From NCBI GenBank assembly GCA_039566865.1, contig CM076954.1, positions 16,578,001 to 16,642,000 on the forward strand: a stretch of 64,000 nucleotides of DNA, in the 5' to 3' direction. Below are positions 13,801 through 28,800 of this stretch, piece by piece; within the stretch, counting starts at the first letter, position 1, and the number at the start of each line of letters is the position of its first letter. The stretch is from Aurelia coerulea (Eukaryota > Cnidaria > Scyphozoa > Semaeostomeae > Ulmaridae). A program made the translations under genes and the position numbers. Below the pieces are notes generated by a model. The model saw only the letters and a program-made list of their open reading frames with translations. It did no database searches and was not told the DNA's origin.

Positions 13801-16800
13801 TCTAGGTCTGTGAGATTAACAATAAACTTAAGCGACATAACAGTAACAAAGTGCATTTGACCAAGGGTGTTAGGACACGGATATTTTAATTGCGTATTTA
13901 TTTACCTTGTTTTGGTCTTCATGTCTTATTTTCTTGTCTTGTTTTCTTCTCTGTTCTGTTTCCTCTTGAACTGATGTAAATGCCTCGTGTTATTTAAATA
14001 TATCTTCCTTGTATTCCTGTGTCTTAGCGCGCCTTCGCAGAAGAAAGGTTTCAAACCGCAATACCTAATTAAAATATCCGTGTCCTAACACCCTTGCTAT
14101 CAGGTAATAAAACTCATACTAACTGGTTTTGTAGTTGTATAGGACAGTATACAGCCCTCGGTCTTATTGCACAGACCTCGCAAGATCGATCTGTACTTTT
14201 AAGACCTCGGGCTTTATATTTTTCTGTGCAATACAAAACTGGTTAGTATGCGCAAAAAATAGATCATTACTTGGTGCAAAATTGAAAAATAGATTAGTTG
14301 TAATCGATGGTAACATTGATGTATAAAGTTCAATGAGGCTTGGATCCTGGAAAGAAAATGACGCCACATTCCTACAGGGGTTGATGACACACCTACCTTT
14401 ATGCTAAAGTCGTACCCACTTAAACAATGGAATTTCAAGAAATTTTACTTTAAGATCCAGTTTTAAGCTGCTTCTTTTTACTATCACAGCATATTTACAA
14501 GAAGTTTTCCTTGGAAAACCAACTTTGTAGCCTCTGGATCTTGGATGGGCAAATTTTCATCAACCCTTAACAGGGGTCAAGGAAGGGTTTAAAGATAACG
14601 AACATATATTTTAACAGTGTCTCACGTGATTAAATACTTCAGTCTGTTGGATCATTTCTCTAAGTAAAAGAACATTCTAATTCTTGATCTTAGAATTTAT
14701 AAATTTCACAAAAACCGTTCAAATACTGATTAATTCATTGCTCTCATTTTGAACTTCCTTTTCTCCTTTTCAGTGACTGCATCACCAGGTAAGTCACGAA
14801 GCTATTTCTTTATCACCTTTGTGGACGCTTTCAACGTCCTAAGTATCACATTTCATTGATGGTATTTTGCAATTCATGAAGCCTCCATTTCAGCATTATG
14901 TTGCTCAGGATGATTCAGTAGTTGTCATTTTGGAATGTAACTAAAGAACAGATTTAGGACAAAGTCAGCAAAATCCTTATGCTATTCCTTTATCTTGTAA
15001 TGCCTTTCCCTGTGCCACCAAGTCTTTTACCCGACTGGACCGGGTGCAGCAACAAGAACTTTACTTCAGACGTTTGAACCTTTGTTAGAAGGAGAATGAT
15101 GCATAAGTTGGAATGAACCAAATTTTGGTGGAAAGCAGTACTGTTGGATTGATTTATTCTAAGTGGGCTGGAAGTCTATTTCTAGATAGTTAAAGCTACT
15201 TTAGGCCCCCTATGCATGCCGCATCCATGTATGGGACGCTTAGTGTAACGTCCCTTCCAAAGGACGGCGAAATGAGTTCCTTGGTCAGGCCTCCGAAGGG
15301 TCCCCATTAGGAGTTTGACCTCACACGACCGAACTTAGCTTCAGTTACCTGACGGAAACTGTATAAGCCGCTCGGCCATTCACCCCATTATTTCGTTTTG
15401 GTCCAACCGATATGTACTGTTTACATTGCAGGATGCATGGACACCATCAACTATTGTGCATTTTATCAAAAGAAAGGCTACTGCACAGGCGGCAGTTTCC
15501 AGGACTACATGAAAAGAAATTGCCAAAAGACATGCAACTTCTGCTCATCAGGTATGTGTTGATGGATCTATATCAGAAAGCACAGTATCACTCCACTCTA
15601 AAATGTTCTGTCGTATAAAATTGTTTAGAATATCTCAACTGTTCTTGTTTTATTTAAAGGACAAGTCCGGGGTCGGTATGATTGATGATAAAATATAAGA
15701 CAATACTGCTATGAATGATGTATGATACTTTTTTCCATTATTTGTCGCCTTCTCCTTATGAAGTTACGTATTCAAATAAGCAATTTGAGCGAAGTGACGT
15801 CATATCACGCAAACCAAAACGAGGCTATGCGATTGTTTTTTCGCCTCTTAATCACTGCTAGCCTCTTTATCGTGTATTATGCATTGAAAATGGCACGAGA
15901 ACACGATACAGAGGCTCGCGACGCTGAAGAGGCGAAAAAACAATCGCAGAGTCTCGTTTTGGTTTGCGCGATATGAAGTCACTTCACTCAAATTGCTTAT
16001 TTGAATTCGTAATTTGACAAAGATTAGGCGAAAAATAGTGGAAAAAGGTATCATACATCATTCATAGCAGTATTATCTTGCATTTTATCATCAATCATAC
16101 CAACCCCGGACTTATCTTGATTTATTTACAAGTATTCTTTTTTCTTGTGTTTCTTTTTGTGTATTTTCCTAGCAGTGTTATTGTCTTTTTACATGCATGA
16201 CCATGGGGTAGTCCCGCTATTTTGCTCCTCGTGTTATCGTCCCCGTAGTTGTTGCATAGTTATATTGTATCAATATGTAGGATAAGTAGTAGCATATATT
16301 GTAAGAATTTTATCTGCATACAGAAAGAAAATGTGCTTGGTTCACTTCATATTATAAAGCAAAAATGTACGATATCTACATAATGTTTTATCATTGTGCT
16401 ATTGCAAAAAAAACAATACCAGAATAATTTTTGATTTTTTGCAACGATACAATAAAAAAAAGAAAGGGGGTAATAATGTACCTTTCTTATCAATATTTAT
16501 ATTGATAGTTGCTGAAATTCATGGCTTTCTTGCACTCAAAAAATAAGTAAAGCAAACATTAGATACTTCTTTATCTGTTAGTATTCGCTTCCGTCACTGT
16601 GTCTGCTATTTCTGGTATAATGTGACAATTTTCTTGGCGTTGATTGATTAGTATTAGCTAGACGAAAAGCCAGCCTAAAATAAAGAAATTATAATTGTTA
16701 TTGTTATATCTCTTTGCATCTATACACCAAATTATCAATGAAAAGTTAAGATTAAAAAGAGCACACGATAAAATAAAGCAGAGATCTGATCTACTGCCAA

Positions 16801-19800
16801 GCTATACAAACTTTGAGTTTCTTCTGTCTGTCAAGGAAAGAACCGTGCACGAGAAACTGTCAAATTATTTGAATTTCGATGACCAAATAGAAAATCAGTT
16901 TGATTCGTTAGATCAGATTTATTTCAATCACTGCTGTCATAATTTTTCCTGATTGTTGCATTTTGACAAAAACATTTCATTACTCTTTCCTTTAGATGCC
17001 GTCGTTGCTGAAAATTTATTTGCAGGTAAAACATTACAAACATTGCAAATTTCTCAAACCACCAGTCTGTAATTTCTCGATAAATTCTTCATTCGTTTTC
17101 GTTTCTCTTCTGATCTATTTGCAAAAAAATAAACATACTCTCAACCTAACTAAGAAAGCTAGAGCTAACTAATATGTTACCTCTATTTTTGAACGCTGGT
17201 ATCTTTGATATTAAAGAAGAAGAAAGCCCAGGGGGGTTACTCTGGTATATTAAGGATAGGGGTGCTCAGGTTACTTTTTTGGGTCTAAAATTTGGGCAAG
17301 GATTATTTTTTGGGTCAACCATTTGTACAGTTATTTTTTTGGGTTCCTGAAATTCTGGCTTACTTTTTTGGGTCTCAAATGTGAAAAAAAGGAAAAAGAT
17401 TGGGAAAAAGATAGGAAAAGTTATCTTTTTGGGTCTATTTTCACGGTAGAAATTATTTTTTTGGGTTGATGCATTGTACCTCAGCCTGAGCACCCCTATC
17501 CTAAATATAACTGAGTACCCCCCTGGGGAAGAAAGATTACAAAAGAAAAGTAAGAACACTGGTTAGAGAAGCAAGACTTGAAAATAAATTAGTTATAAAG
17601 CACTTAGTTATAAAACAATAGACATCAAAGGCAATAGTACCTGTTGGTACAAAGAAGATACAAAAATTGTGCCTTTTGGTTTGGATCAATTTTCTAAACA
17701 TGTATTATCATTTTATTTTAGAATTAATGAAAATAAAATATGATAATATCATATTTATCACATTTTTCGTTCTTCGTTTTGTTTAGATGCATGCATGGAT
17801 ACGATTCATTATTGTAAACATTTCGTGAATCAAGGACACTGCACGGCATCAAATAGTGATATTGCTGAATACATGAAAAGAAATTGTCCATTATCATGCA
17901 AATTTTGCAGACCAGGTGAAGAATCCAAACAAATAGATTACAATGCAGGTCAAAGGCGTTAAGCAAACCCAACGATTGATAATTAAAAATGTGTACGAGG
18001 TGTGCCAAAATGAAATTTACTTTTTGAAAGCCCATTTCAACGAAACATTTTTCACAGAGCTTACGCAAGTTGAGATATCATCAACATCATTTACATCATA
18101 TACATCAGTTTATTGATAGAAAAAACCTAGCTATATTTCTCAGTTTAAATCAGGCTTATTTTCACTTAGTCGAGTTTTCTGAGCGGACTGGAAATATATT
18201 GTGCACGAGAGAAATGTCGCTTTGAATTTGAACCTTTATTGTATAAAATTCCGTCCTTTCGGAAAATTCTACTGATCAGCCTTTAAGCTCCTGAGCAATT
18301 CAGAATCGCAATGAAATCAAGAATTTCTTTGCAGTTAATTGTTAAAAAAGTGAAGTTCAATTTGGCGCACCCAATATATACACTTTACGTATCTTCGCTG
18401 TATTCTGTTTCGTTTTGTCACCGACACTAAATCTCCTCTTGATATACAACTTCTTTGTTAGTCAATCGCTGACCCTAAATCTCAGATTCTTAAAATTGGA
18501 CATCAGATAAATTTTCGAGTAACTAAAGTACTAGCTAAGGAATATAGAGCCCTGAAGAAGTCCTGCATGGCAGGACGAAATATTTGCAAAAAATAAATTA
18601 ATTATATTTGCTGTTGTTTTTGTCGTATTGCGGTGTTTCTGTCTTTAAATTTATTCATTTTTTCGTCACCGCAAGCATCTTCGGATCCGACAATCGACGC
18701 TGGTATCGTTGCCTTTACTTTTTCAAATTATTTTAAGGAATATAAACTGCACACAAATCAATATGCTTATCTTTCTTCCAATATTGCAGCTGAAGAGCAG
18801 CATCAACACAAGGTTATGTGCGGGCCATTAAATTGTTTATAAATTGTTATTTTCTAAATTGTTTATTGTTTGAAAAGTAATATGAAATGTGAATGTTTAT
18901 TTTACTCATGCAGGAAAATTGCCCCTTCCTCGTAGCTTATTGCATGTATTGTTTATGTTTTAGGTGTTGCAACACAGCCTCCACTTGTCACTAGGCCTCC
19001 TGTCACTGGTGAGTTCAAAATGATAAAATCGTGTTGTTAAACAATTTTTCTTTTCATATATTCCTGTAAAACTTTGAATAGCATATAGCCAAGATTAACA
19101 GAAAATTACTTTACAATAATTGAAGAGTCAAAGACTTTGTCTACTCGCTGGCCATCATCAAATGTAAAAAAACGTTACTACAAATAGCTACACGTAATTT
19201 CAAAACAAAAGTAGAGTCTTAGTAAAGCGTACTTTTGTGATGGGACTGCATGGCATAAGGTGTCTTAAATGATCTTCATAAACTTGAACAATTTTCTGGA
19301 TAAAGCATTACCTCGGGTATATTAAAAACATTCAATTTTCTTCGCAATAATCATCAAAAGTCAAATCAACTCATTTCTTTCCTTTTTCATTTCTAACTGA
19401 AAAATTTCAAAATATTCCCAGTGTGACTGAATTATATTTCTTTTACAGTTCCCTTCACCACACCTGGTAGGTTCAATGTTTTGTTTTCTTATTTTGAGTT
19501 ACACGTCTCATTGTTGATTTTGTTCCAAGATAGCTGTACACATACTTTGCAGCACCTTAAAATATCAATTTAGATAGTTCTTTACAGAGCAATGAAAGAG
19601 ATTGTTATATAAAAGAGCGCTGAAAAGCATTTTCCAAGCATAAATGATATGTCAAATAGATGTGCGTGGTATACACATAATCTGCAACACTGAAAAACAT
19701 CTATTTTTGATAATTCTTAACTTGGCATTCAAAATGATTAATTATATAAAAGAGTATCTGTGAGCATTTTCCAAGCATAAATGATATGTCAAATAGATGT

Positions 19801-22800
19801 GACTGGTGTAGACGAAATTTGCAGCACCACAAACATCTTTATCTATCAATTATTATTAAAATCATTATTGGCATTATTGCATGAAAAAATATTTGAGAGC
19901 ATTTTGCAAGCCTTGATTATTTGCTCCTTTGGTGTGAGCAGTCTACTAATATTTTGTAACATCGTAAAACTTCTATGTTTTAATGATTCCTTACAAAGGC
20001 ATTGACAATGCTTATCATATGAAAGGGAATATGAGATAATTTTCTAAGCATGAATAACATGCCCAATAGATGTGACATATAATTCGAAACACCGAAAAAT
20101 ATCTATTCTTACGAATTATTAACAAACGTATGGAGAATGATTATTGCATAAAAGAGTATCTGCGAGCATTTTCTAAGTATAGGTAATATGACCAGTAGAT
20201 GCGAGGGGTATAAATTAGCTCTACTCGTGCAGATTTGTGAGGTTGAGTAAAAATGGGAGAAGCCTTTTGCTGAATGCTCGGAATTTGATAGTACACTTGA
20301 CAAGCATTTTAACACGACTGTGTAGAGTTTTGGGAAGCTCCTAGATTGAGTTAAAAAAAAGAGTGAAAACAGAAATTGAGTTAAGACGAGCCATCGAAAT
20401 ACTCGTATACATTTCTAAATTCAGTGTAGAATATTTGTGCCCTTCCTAGCAAGTAATTTTCGTTTATTTTCTTGAGATTGCATGGATACAATCCATTTCT
20501 GCAAATGGTACCAAGACAAAGGCTATTGCACAGACGACAGATTCATTGACTACATGTACAGGAATTGCCCAAAAACTTGTGGAATCTGCAAACCAGGTTA
20601 TTCGACTGAATTAATGCGCTTTATGTTTTGCTGCTATGCTTTTTGACGTGATATTTCATGTGATCACTCTACCATGGAACGAAAAAGGTAGCAAGCTCTA
20701 ATACAAGCAAACTGATGATTGACTTGCGGTTGGGCATTCAGAGCTGAACCCGAAGTCTCACAGCAGGCAGTCTCGTGAAATCGAATTTAAATTCTAGTTT
20801 TGCATGTGATCAGTTAAATTCTACCAATCACAGTGCGCTCTTGGGGCTCTTCGTCAGCATCGTGTCAGCATATTTTGACCAGAGTGTATACGCGGCTGTA
20901 CTTACATGTGACACATTCCCTTTAATCATTGCGCAACTTTCTTACCCTAAAGTCGTCAAAAATATAGATAAACTTAGACTGCATTCACACGATGCCGCCA
21001 CATTTTGAAAACGGTGAAAGATTTGAAGGACGCAAAATTTCAGCTTGCGTTCATGCGATACCATTTTCAAAATGTGCTGGTTAGAGTTCTGTTTTCAAAA
21101 TCTACCGTTTTCAAAATCTGCCGGCAAACAATGTGCCGTTATCGTGTGAACGAGAGGCCTGTCCGTCACATTTTTCACCGTTTTAAAAATGTGCCGGCAT
21201 CGTGTGAACGCAGTCTTAATCTACCAGAAATAACTTCATTAGGTATTTTCAGTGTCTTGAGAATTATGACATTTGCCACGCAGAAAACGAGCTGCCAGTC
21301 ATCTATTCTTTCCAAAGGTTGATAAAATACACAAATCAATCTCACAAGACGATTACACTGAACATGGTGATGAGGAATTTTGCCAAGATGATAAATCGAA
21401 TCCCTATAGAATTATTGAAGATTCGTAACTGAAAGGCAATGCAGCTTGGAAAAATTGCCTTGCCACCATCTTTAGCATCATCGTATATTGTGCAGACAGC
21501 AGATATTGATGATTTACCCGATTGAAGCTTTCATTCCAAACCTCAAGAAGATCTTTAACTGAATTCAATGAAATAGTTCACTTTTATTCATGTTTCTGTT
21601 GCAAACTGATCCAGGAGAAAACGCATGATCTGTTGCTTCAATATGATTTTGAACAAAGTACTAACGGCATTTGTAGTGAGGACCCGGTGACATCTCGTCT
21701 TTCCTCGCTACAAATGCCACAGTATTTTGTATTTACTTGTTGTTTCTAGACTTTAAATTGATAAAAAAGTCCTTTAAGTTACCGACTAGGTTACCATTAG
21801 GTTACCCCTGGAATATGGATAGAACTAAATAGCCTGTTTCAAATCATTAATTTCTGATTTGTTTCGTGTTTAATTTTAGATGCAGTTGTTGCCGCAGGTG
21901 CCTATGCAGGTAAATCTAGAGACACACATATGCTCTGTCGAAGACTGTATTTGATAATTTGATAAAGATTTCGAAAATACAGACGCTTGCTTCGACGTTT
22001 TGCTTTCTTTCACATCAGATTCTGATGAAGGAAAAACGAAAGCCAAAAGCCAAACAAAGTTTCTATATATTTTCAATATCCCAGGCAAATCTAAAATTGT
22101 TTTTACTTAACGCCGTATAAATGGATAACTTCAAACATTCAATAGAAGCTTTTTAATGAAGCGACAAATATTCTTGTGCTTAAAAATTTTGATAAAAGTG
22201 GCAATGAGTGCTACAATTGCTATTAGTGTACCAAAATTTCAGAACCTTTTTCGTGCAATAACGCTATCAAGTTTTAACCTCACGTCTTGTAGATTTACCT
22301 TTAAGATTTCAAACAATCTTTGTTCTACATGATACCTATGCAGTACGGAATATACAGTAATTCCGCATTAAAGAGTCTTTAAAGACAAATGACAGAGATA
22401 TAAGGCGATTTAAAACAGGGGTCTGGGCAATCTAAATATAGCCTATTATGTTCGATTGTATTTGATGATCTCGAGAGATTAGCAAATCAATTGGACAAAT
22501 GAAAACACTCAGCCATCTTTTGTTCTATTTTTAAACTAGGCGCCATATATCCGTCATTTGTCTTCAAGGGATGTTCATAAAACTAGATAAAATCTAAGAA
22601 TGCTACAGGTTTTGCAAAAAGAAGAAGCTACAGTAAAATTCTTTTAGCAACTTTTGAATTTGTTTCAGAATTGATATGATTTTATTCTTTCAAGTTCAGA
22701 GAAAGCGAATGACAAACCCTTATCCTCTTTCCAAGCTATCTTTGATTCCCAACGCGTTAAATTAACTATGCAATGCATTCAATGTTGTATTCAATGCAGT

Positions 22801-25800
22801 ATGTTACCTCTATTTTTTAACCCTGGCATATTTTAAAGTGGTCTTGCAACCGACATGCTTTGTGAATACACCCTTTGTGGACTCTTTGTTGTCACAGTTT
22901 TCATGGTCCAAGAAAATTGCCCCCAATAAAACATCGCACGTGCAAAGTATGCTGTTTGCTAAAGCCCCTCCCCTTCAATATCGATGAAGAAGAAAACTGA
23001 CATACGTGTGATTTTTGGTGAAAATAGCAAGAATCGACAATCAGTTACTCCAAAAGCAACATGTGACAATGTGTTGATATGAAGAAGTTACGAAAAAGTT
23101 ATCTTGTAGTCTGTATCAACTGGCTAAACATTTTTATCATTTCGTTTAGATGCTTGCATGGATACAATTCATTATTGTAAACATTTCGTGAATCAAGGAC
23201 ATTGCACATCATCAAATAGCGATATTGCTGACTACATGAAAAGAAATTGTCCATTGTCATGCAAATTGTGCAGACCAGGTGAGGAATTAGAACAAAAATA
23301 AGTCAAAGAGGTTAAACAGACCCTAAGATTGATAGTTGAAATTCGTACCAGGGGTGCCAAAATTAAATTCCGTCCTTGACAGCCCACTGTAATGAAAATT
23401 TTTTCCCCAGAACTCACAAAATTTGCGAAATCATTTACGTCAGTTTAGAGTTAGACAAAATAATCTAGCTATATTTCTAGGTTTGATTTAGGTCCCATAA
23501 TAGTTTGATATCGCAAAGAAATGGAAAATATCCTTGCAGTTAATTGTTAAAAAAGTGACGCTCAATTTGGCACACCCGGTATATGCACTTGAAGTGTCCT
23601 CTTTGTGTTCTATTTTTCTTTCGTCACCATCAATATTTTTTCTTGATAAACAACTTCTTTCTCATCAATCACTCCCTCCAAATTTCGTTCCTAAATTCGA
23701 TATTATAAACGTTTTCAAGCAACTTTTGCACTTTCTGAGAAATATGATACGCACAAAGGAAAATTTCCTTCTCCCCTGTTGCTGCTTGGGAGCAGCATGG
23801 ACTTACAGGTTGGACGTGGGCCTTTATATTGTCTATAATAGAGGGAAAATTATGATGAAAAGTATGGACTTGCAATCTTTGTATCTTTAATACATAACAA
23901 AGTTGCCCGTCCCTCATATCATATTGTATACACTGTGTTTGTTTTTAGGTGTTGCAACACAGCCTCCACTTGTCACTAGACCTCCTGTCACTGGTAAGTT
24001 CAAACCAGTCCAAACCGAATCGAATAAATCGAATAAAATCATATTGCTCAAAATGTCTGCTCTTATGCATTCCTGTAAAAAGTAATGATTTGTGCCCTGA
24101 CAGCTTGAAAGGAAGGTTCTTAACAAGGTCACATCTATTTAACTATCCGTTAAGAAACTTGTTAGATATCGATGTGCCAAGGCAAAATTTTGAATTTTCA
24201 AAGAGGAGTTTCCATTATTGAGGAGCTACAGTTTGGAATGAAATTCCATTGACCATCAGAACTAGTCCTACAATTTACACTTTCAAAAAAAATTGAAGGA
24301 TTTGTCTTGCTAAGTCAGCAATGATTCCCAAAGCACGATAACTAGGAAGAACAGCATTCTGTAGATTTGTATTTTAACTTTTGAATAATTGCATTATGGT
24401 TTTGTTGTTGTTTTTAGTAGCTGTTAAGGGTGTTTGTGCATAAATATTGTAAATTGAAAATTGAATTGATTTGAATAGCATATCATATATTACGCTACAG
24501 CAAACTAATTTACGATACTGCAAATACGATGTCACAGTAATCAAATACTTTACCCCGTAGCAAACAAGATATTAAAACTAAAATAACTACATACAGTGTA
24601 ACAACAACAAATAAAAGAAAGTCCAAATAAAGTGGATTTTGTGATGGCATGGTTAAAATGATCTTGATAAACCCGATAAGTTTTCTAGATAAATTATAGA
24701 GCTAATTGAGGTAGATTCAAAAACATTGAATTTTGGTCGAAAAATCATCAACAGTCGAATCAATTATTTCTCAAAATCAATGTTTTCCTTCTTTATTTCT
24801 GACTGAAATATTCTAAAATATTCCCAGAATGAATGATTTATCTTTCTTTTGCAGTTCCCTTCACTACACCTGGTGAGTCTGGTAAGTCCATGTTTGTTTA
24901 GCTTTACAACATCTGTACACATAACTTGTAGCACTGTAAAACATATAGTTCTGTTATTCTTGAAAATTATCATTGTATAAAAGAGTATTTAAGAGCATTT
25001 CCAAGCATAATTGATATACACATTAGATGTGATGTAAGTGGTGTGGACATAATGTGCAACACAGTAAAACATCTATTTCTAATGTTTCCAGACTTGGAAT
25101 TAGAAATGACTATTGTATATAATGAGTATTTAAGGGCATTTCCAACCATATATGACATGTCCTTTTCATAATATGCAAGGCTATATAACTGTTATCTTTA
25201 TCAATCATAAGCCAAAGCATTGACATGATCATTGTATGAAGAGCATTTAAAACATTTTCCAAGCACAAATGATATGATTAATAGATGTGAGCGGTCTACA
25301 CATGTATTTTACCATCATAAAGCATCAATTTCTAGTAATTCCTTACAAAAGTATTGAAAATTATTATTGTATAAACAGAGTTTTGGGGGAATTTTCCAAG
25401 CATCAATGATCTGATCTATAGATGTGAGAGGTGTACATATAATTTGAAACACCAAAAACATCTATTCTTGTGAATTATTAACAAAAGCATTGAAAAATGA
25501 TTATTAATATAAAGTTATAAAACAGAGGGTGAAAGGCATTTTCCAAATAAATAATATGCTTGTTAGATGTGAGACGTGTACAATGGCTAAATTTATACAT
25601 TTAGCAATGTCGAATAAAAATGAGTGAACAATTTCACTGCATTCTCAAAATGTTGATTATATCCTTTACAAGGCTTCTAACACGACTGTGTCACGTTTTA
25701 GGAATGAGCGCAAACAGAGATTGAGTTGAAGTGAATTACTTGATATTTGCATACGTTCTAACTTTCAGTATAGAATGTTTGTGCACTGTCCTGACATGTA

Positions 25801-28800
25801 ATTTTCGTTTAATTTCTAAAGATTGTATGGATACGATCCATTTCTGCAAATGGTACCAAGACAAAGGTTATTGCACAGATGACAGATTCATCGAATACAT
25901 GCAACGAAATTGCCCAAAAACTTGTGGAATCTGCAAACCAGGTTATTCTTAATTTGAATTTGCTGCTATTTTTGGATAATTATTTGACGGAATCTCAAAT
26001 CTGCTCTTTCTCGTTACTCCATACTTCCTCATCTCGAAATCGTCAACATGGATAAACTCGTTCTATCAGAATAACAGCTTGTTAGATAATGTCAGTGTTT
26101 TGAAAATTATGACATTTACCTAGCAGAAAACGAGCAACGAATGACCTTATCTTTCCAACGATTAATAAAACATACAGATGGTGATTAGGAAAATTATTCC
26201 TTGCGCTCATTCATTGAATCCCTTGTTGACTTAAAGATTCGTAACCGGAACGCGAGTCATTTCGGTAAAAAATGTTCTCCCTTCCATCTGTAGCGTAATC
26301 ATACTTTGTTCAAACTGCAAGTATTGACGATTTGCCTGATCACATCAAATATTGTTCCAAACCTCAAGTTGTAACAATAATAAGATTTGTTGCTGGATTC
26401 AATTAAATCTTTTTGTTACAAAGTGACTTGGAGAAAACACGTATTGTTTCTGCTACAATGTGATCTGGAGTGCAGAAAGCACTGACTGTTATCCAAGTCT
26501 TTTTCTGAAATAGTGACAAGACTAAATTATCTGTTCTCAAACTATAAACTTCTGAATTGATTCATGATCTATTTTAGATGCAGTTGTTGCCGCAGGTGCT
26601 TATGCAGGTAAAGCTAATAACTTTAACGTTTTCCTCTTATTTTGAGAATGGAGGAAGTCACACATTGAAATAATGTTTGATGAAAATATAACAATAAAAG
26701 CAATGAACCAAATATGTTTTCCAATAAAATATCAATAATTGGTAGTCTTTGATTCCAACTCTGCTGTGCAATAAAATTGTAAAGTTTTGCTTGATGCCTA
26801 TCAGATTTACCTTGAATAACCTAAGCCTTTATCGTTGTTTACACTCATATACCGGGTGAGTCAATAAAAAGAGTCCCTGTTCCAAAAATCACCATTCCCT
26901 GAATATCAGGATGATGATATTGGGAAACATAACAATTAGCAGCAGACCTGATCAAATGGACCTCAACATTTACCTCACTGAAATCGGCCACTCCATTCTG
27001 AAATTATGAGAGATTTTCTCCAGAAAGGCCTTTCGAGAAATCTTCAAAACTGGCTCAAAACGATAAACAAAATTTCCCGAGCTTTCTGCCTCGTCCCAAT
27101 GATTTCAATACATTCTAACATGTTGTATCCTCTTGGGAAGATGAAATCGTCCGGAATAATGTTGTTTTGCCCCCAGGGATGACATTCTCATCTCCCAAAG
27201 GAATGAAACGTACTAAAGCATGTACAAGTCATTGCTATAAGGCATAGACATAGAAATTTGATCGCGATTTTATGCCGTTTTTAGAAGTTTCTTGGAGGCG
27301 CTTCCTCGAGAAAATCTCTTATAATTTCAGAACTGAGTGGCCGATTTCAGGCAGGTAAAATTTAGATTATATTTGAACATATTCACTATTGGATGACATA
27401 TTTGCCAACACTGTTGTCTTGATATCGAGGGATCTGTGGTCATTCAAACAGGGATTCTCCTTCTTGAGTCACCCGGTACATTCAGCAAATGTGATTCAAT
27501 CTTTATGGGGCAATGTTTGGTATCAATCTAAAACTACTGAAAGCTTGGAAAGTGGGATCATAGATGATGACTGAATGGTTCTAAAAGGAATGGTTGAGAT
27601 TAAAATCTTTGGTATTTTTTCTTCTACAATTGAGAAATCGAAAACCGTCCACCTGCATAACAAAAACTCTGCAGATGAGTTGGGGGATTCAACAATAGAC
27701 AATATCAACAAGGCACAAGTAGTATTTATTCTTGATATTTTTTACGCTAATCTAATTTGCAAATTTGATTTGCCCCCTCACAGATGCCTGCATGGATACA
27801 ATCTTTTATTGTAAACATTTCGTGAAACAAGGACACTGCACGTCACCAAAAAGTGACATTGCAGATTATATGAAAAGGAACTGCCCGAAGTCATGCAAAT
27901 TCTGCAAACCAGGTAATTAAAGAGAAGAATTGTTGCTCTACAGGGTTAACAAGAGAAAGGTCCAACCTTCGAAACTTTTAAACACAACATCACTGGCTGC
28001 AATGGAATGAATGAAATGTAATCAATAGAATAAAATCAAGTCAAGTGTAACATGTAGTTGAATGTAACATGTATTGTAATATTTTGTATGAAGATAACAC
28101 AAATCAAATCTTGCTTGATAGCTATCAGATTAAATCATTTTTTCATTTTTCTTGCACTTTTATGAGCATGCCAGCATTGTTAATTTCAAAATTATGAATA
28201 TTGTTTGTTTGCTAAATACCTGAAAAGGGGCCTAAACACTTGAACAAATCGTAAAGAAGTTCCTCAGGCTTACATTATGAAATCTTCTCTGGTTTTACAA
28301 CCCCGAGACTCGTTCAGAGACGTAGGAACCGGGGGGGGCACTGGGGGCACGTGCCCCCCCAAGATTTTGAAATAAACAAAGAAGTGCCCTTTTTATTTTC
28401 AGGAAATGCCCCTTTAGCTTAATGCAAAAAGTGCCCTTGAAGTGTCGTGCCCCTCCAAGTTTGAGATGCTTCCTACGTCCCTGGACTCGTTATGGTTGCT
28501 CCTTGTTTTGTTATTCCTCAACATTGTATCAAAGTAGGGGAGGGGGTTCTGACACATGGAATAACGCTGCTGTGACAAATATATCCTAATTTTCAAAACA
28601 CAAGCTTACTGACGTCATTTCATTGCAGGTGTTGCTACTCAGCCACCACTTGTTACAAGAGCTCCACGCACAGGTAACGTCTAAAGACATACTGCTATTT
28701 ATAAAACGGAACTTTCGTGACTAAAGATGCTGACCATTTAATATTCAAATTTTCAGAAAATGCCTACATTTATTCTTGTCCATGTGGGTACAGCCGCGAT

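Larger units (their letters stand above)
15432..19466 (+). repeat. ShK cassette unit 1
   Basis: Exons 15432-15551 (ShK-A), 16996-17025 (30 nt, DAVVAENLFAG), 17787-17915 (ShK-B), 18964-19008 (45 nt, GVATQPPLVTRPPVTG), 19449-19466 (18 nt, VPFTTPG). All boundaries are phase 1. The 30-nt exon differs most from the DAVVAAGAYAG form of units 2-5. Introns hold a 457-bp foldback, a LINE 3' end and MITEs. Confidence 0.85.
20477..24872 (+). repeat. ShK cassette unit 2
   Basis: Exons 20477-20596 (A), 21880-21909 (30 nt, DAVVAAGAYAG), 23150-23278 (B), 23949-23993 (45 nt, same linker as unit 1), 24855-24872 (18 nt). The 18-nt exon has a second in-phase donor (GTAAGT at 24882) that would add three residues. 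The B exon and following intron resemble unit 1 closely, including a shared TA-type MITE. Confidence 0.86.
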
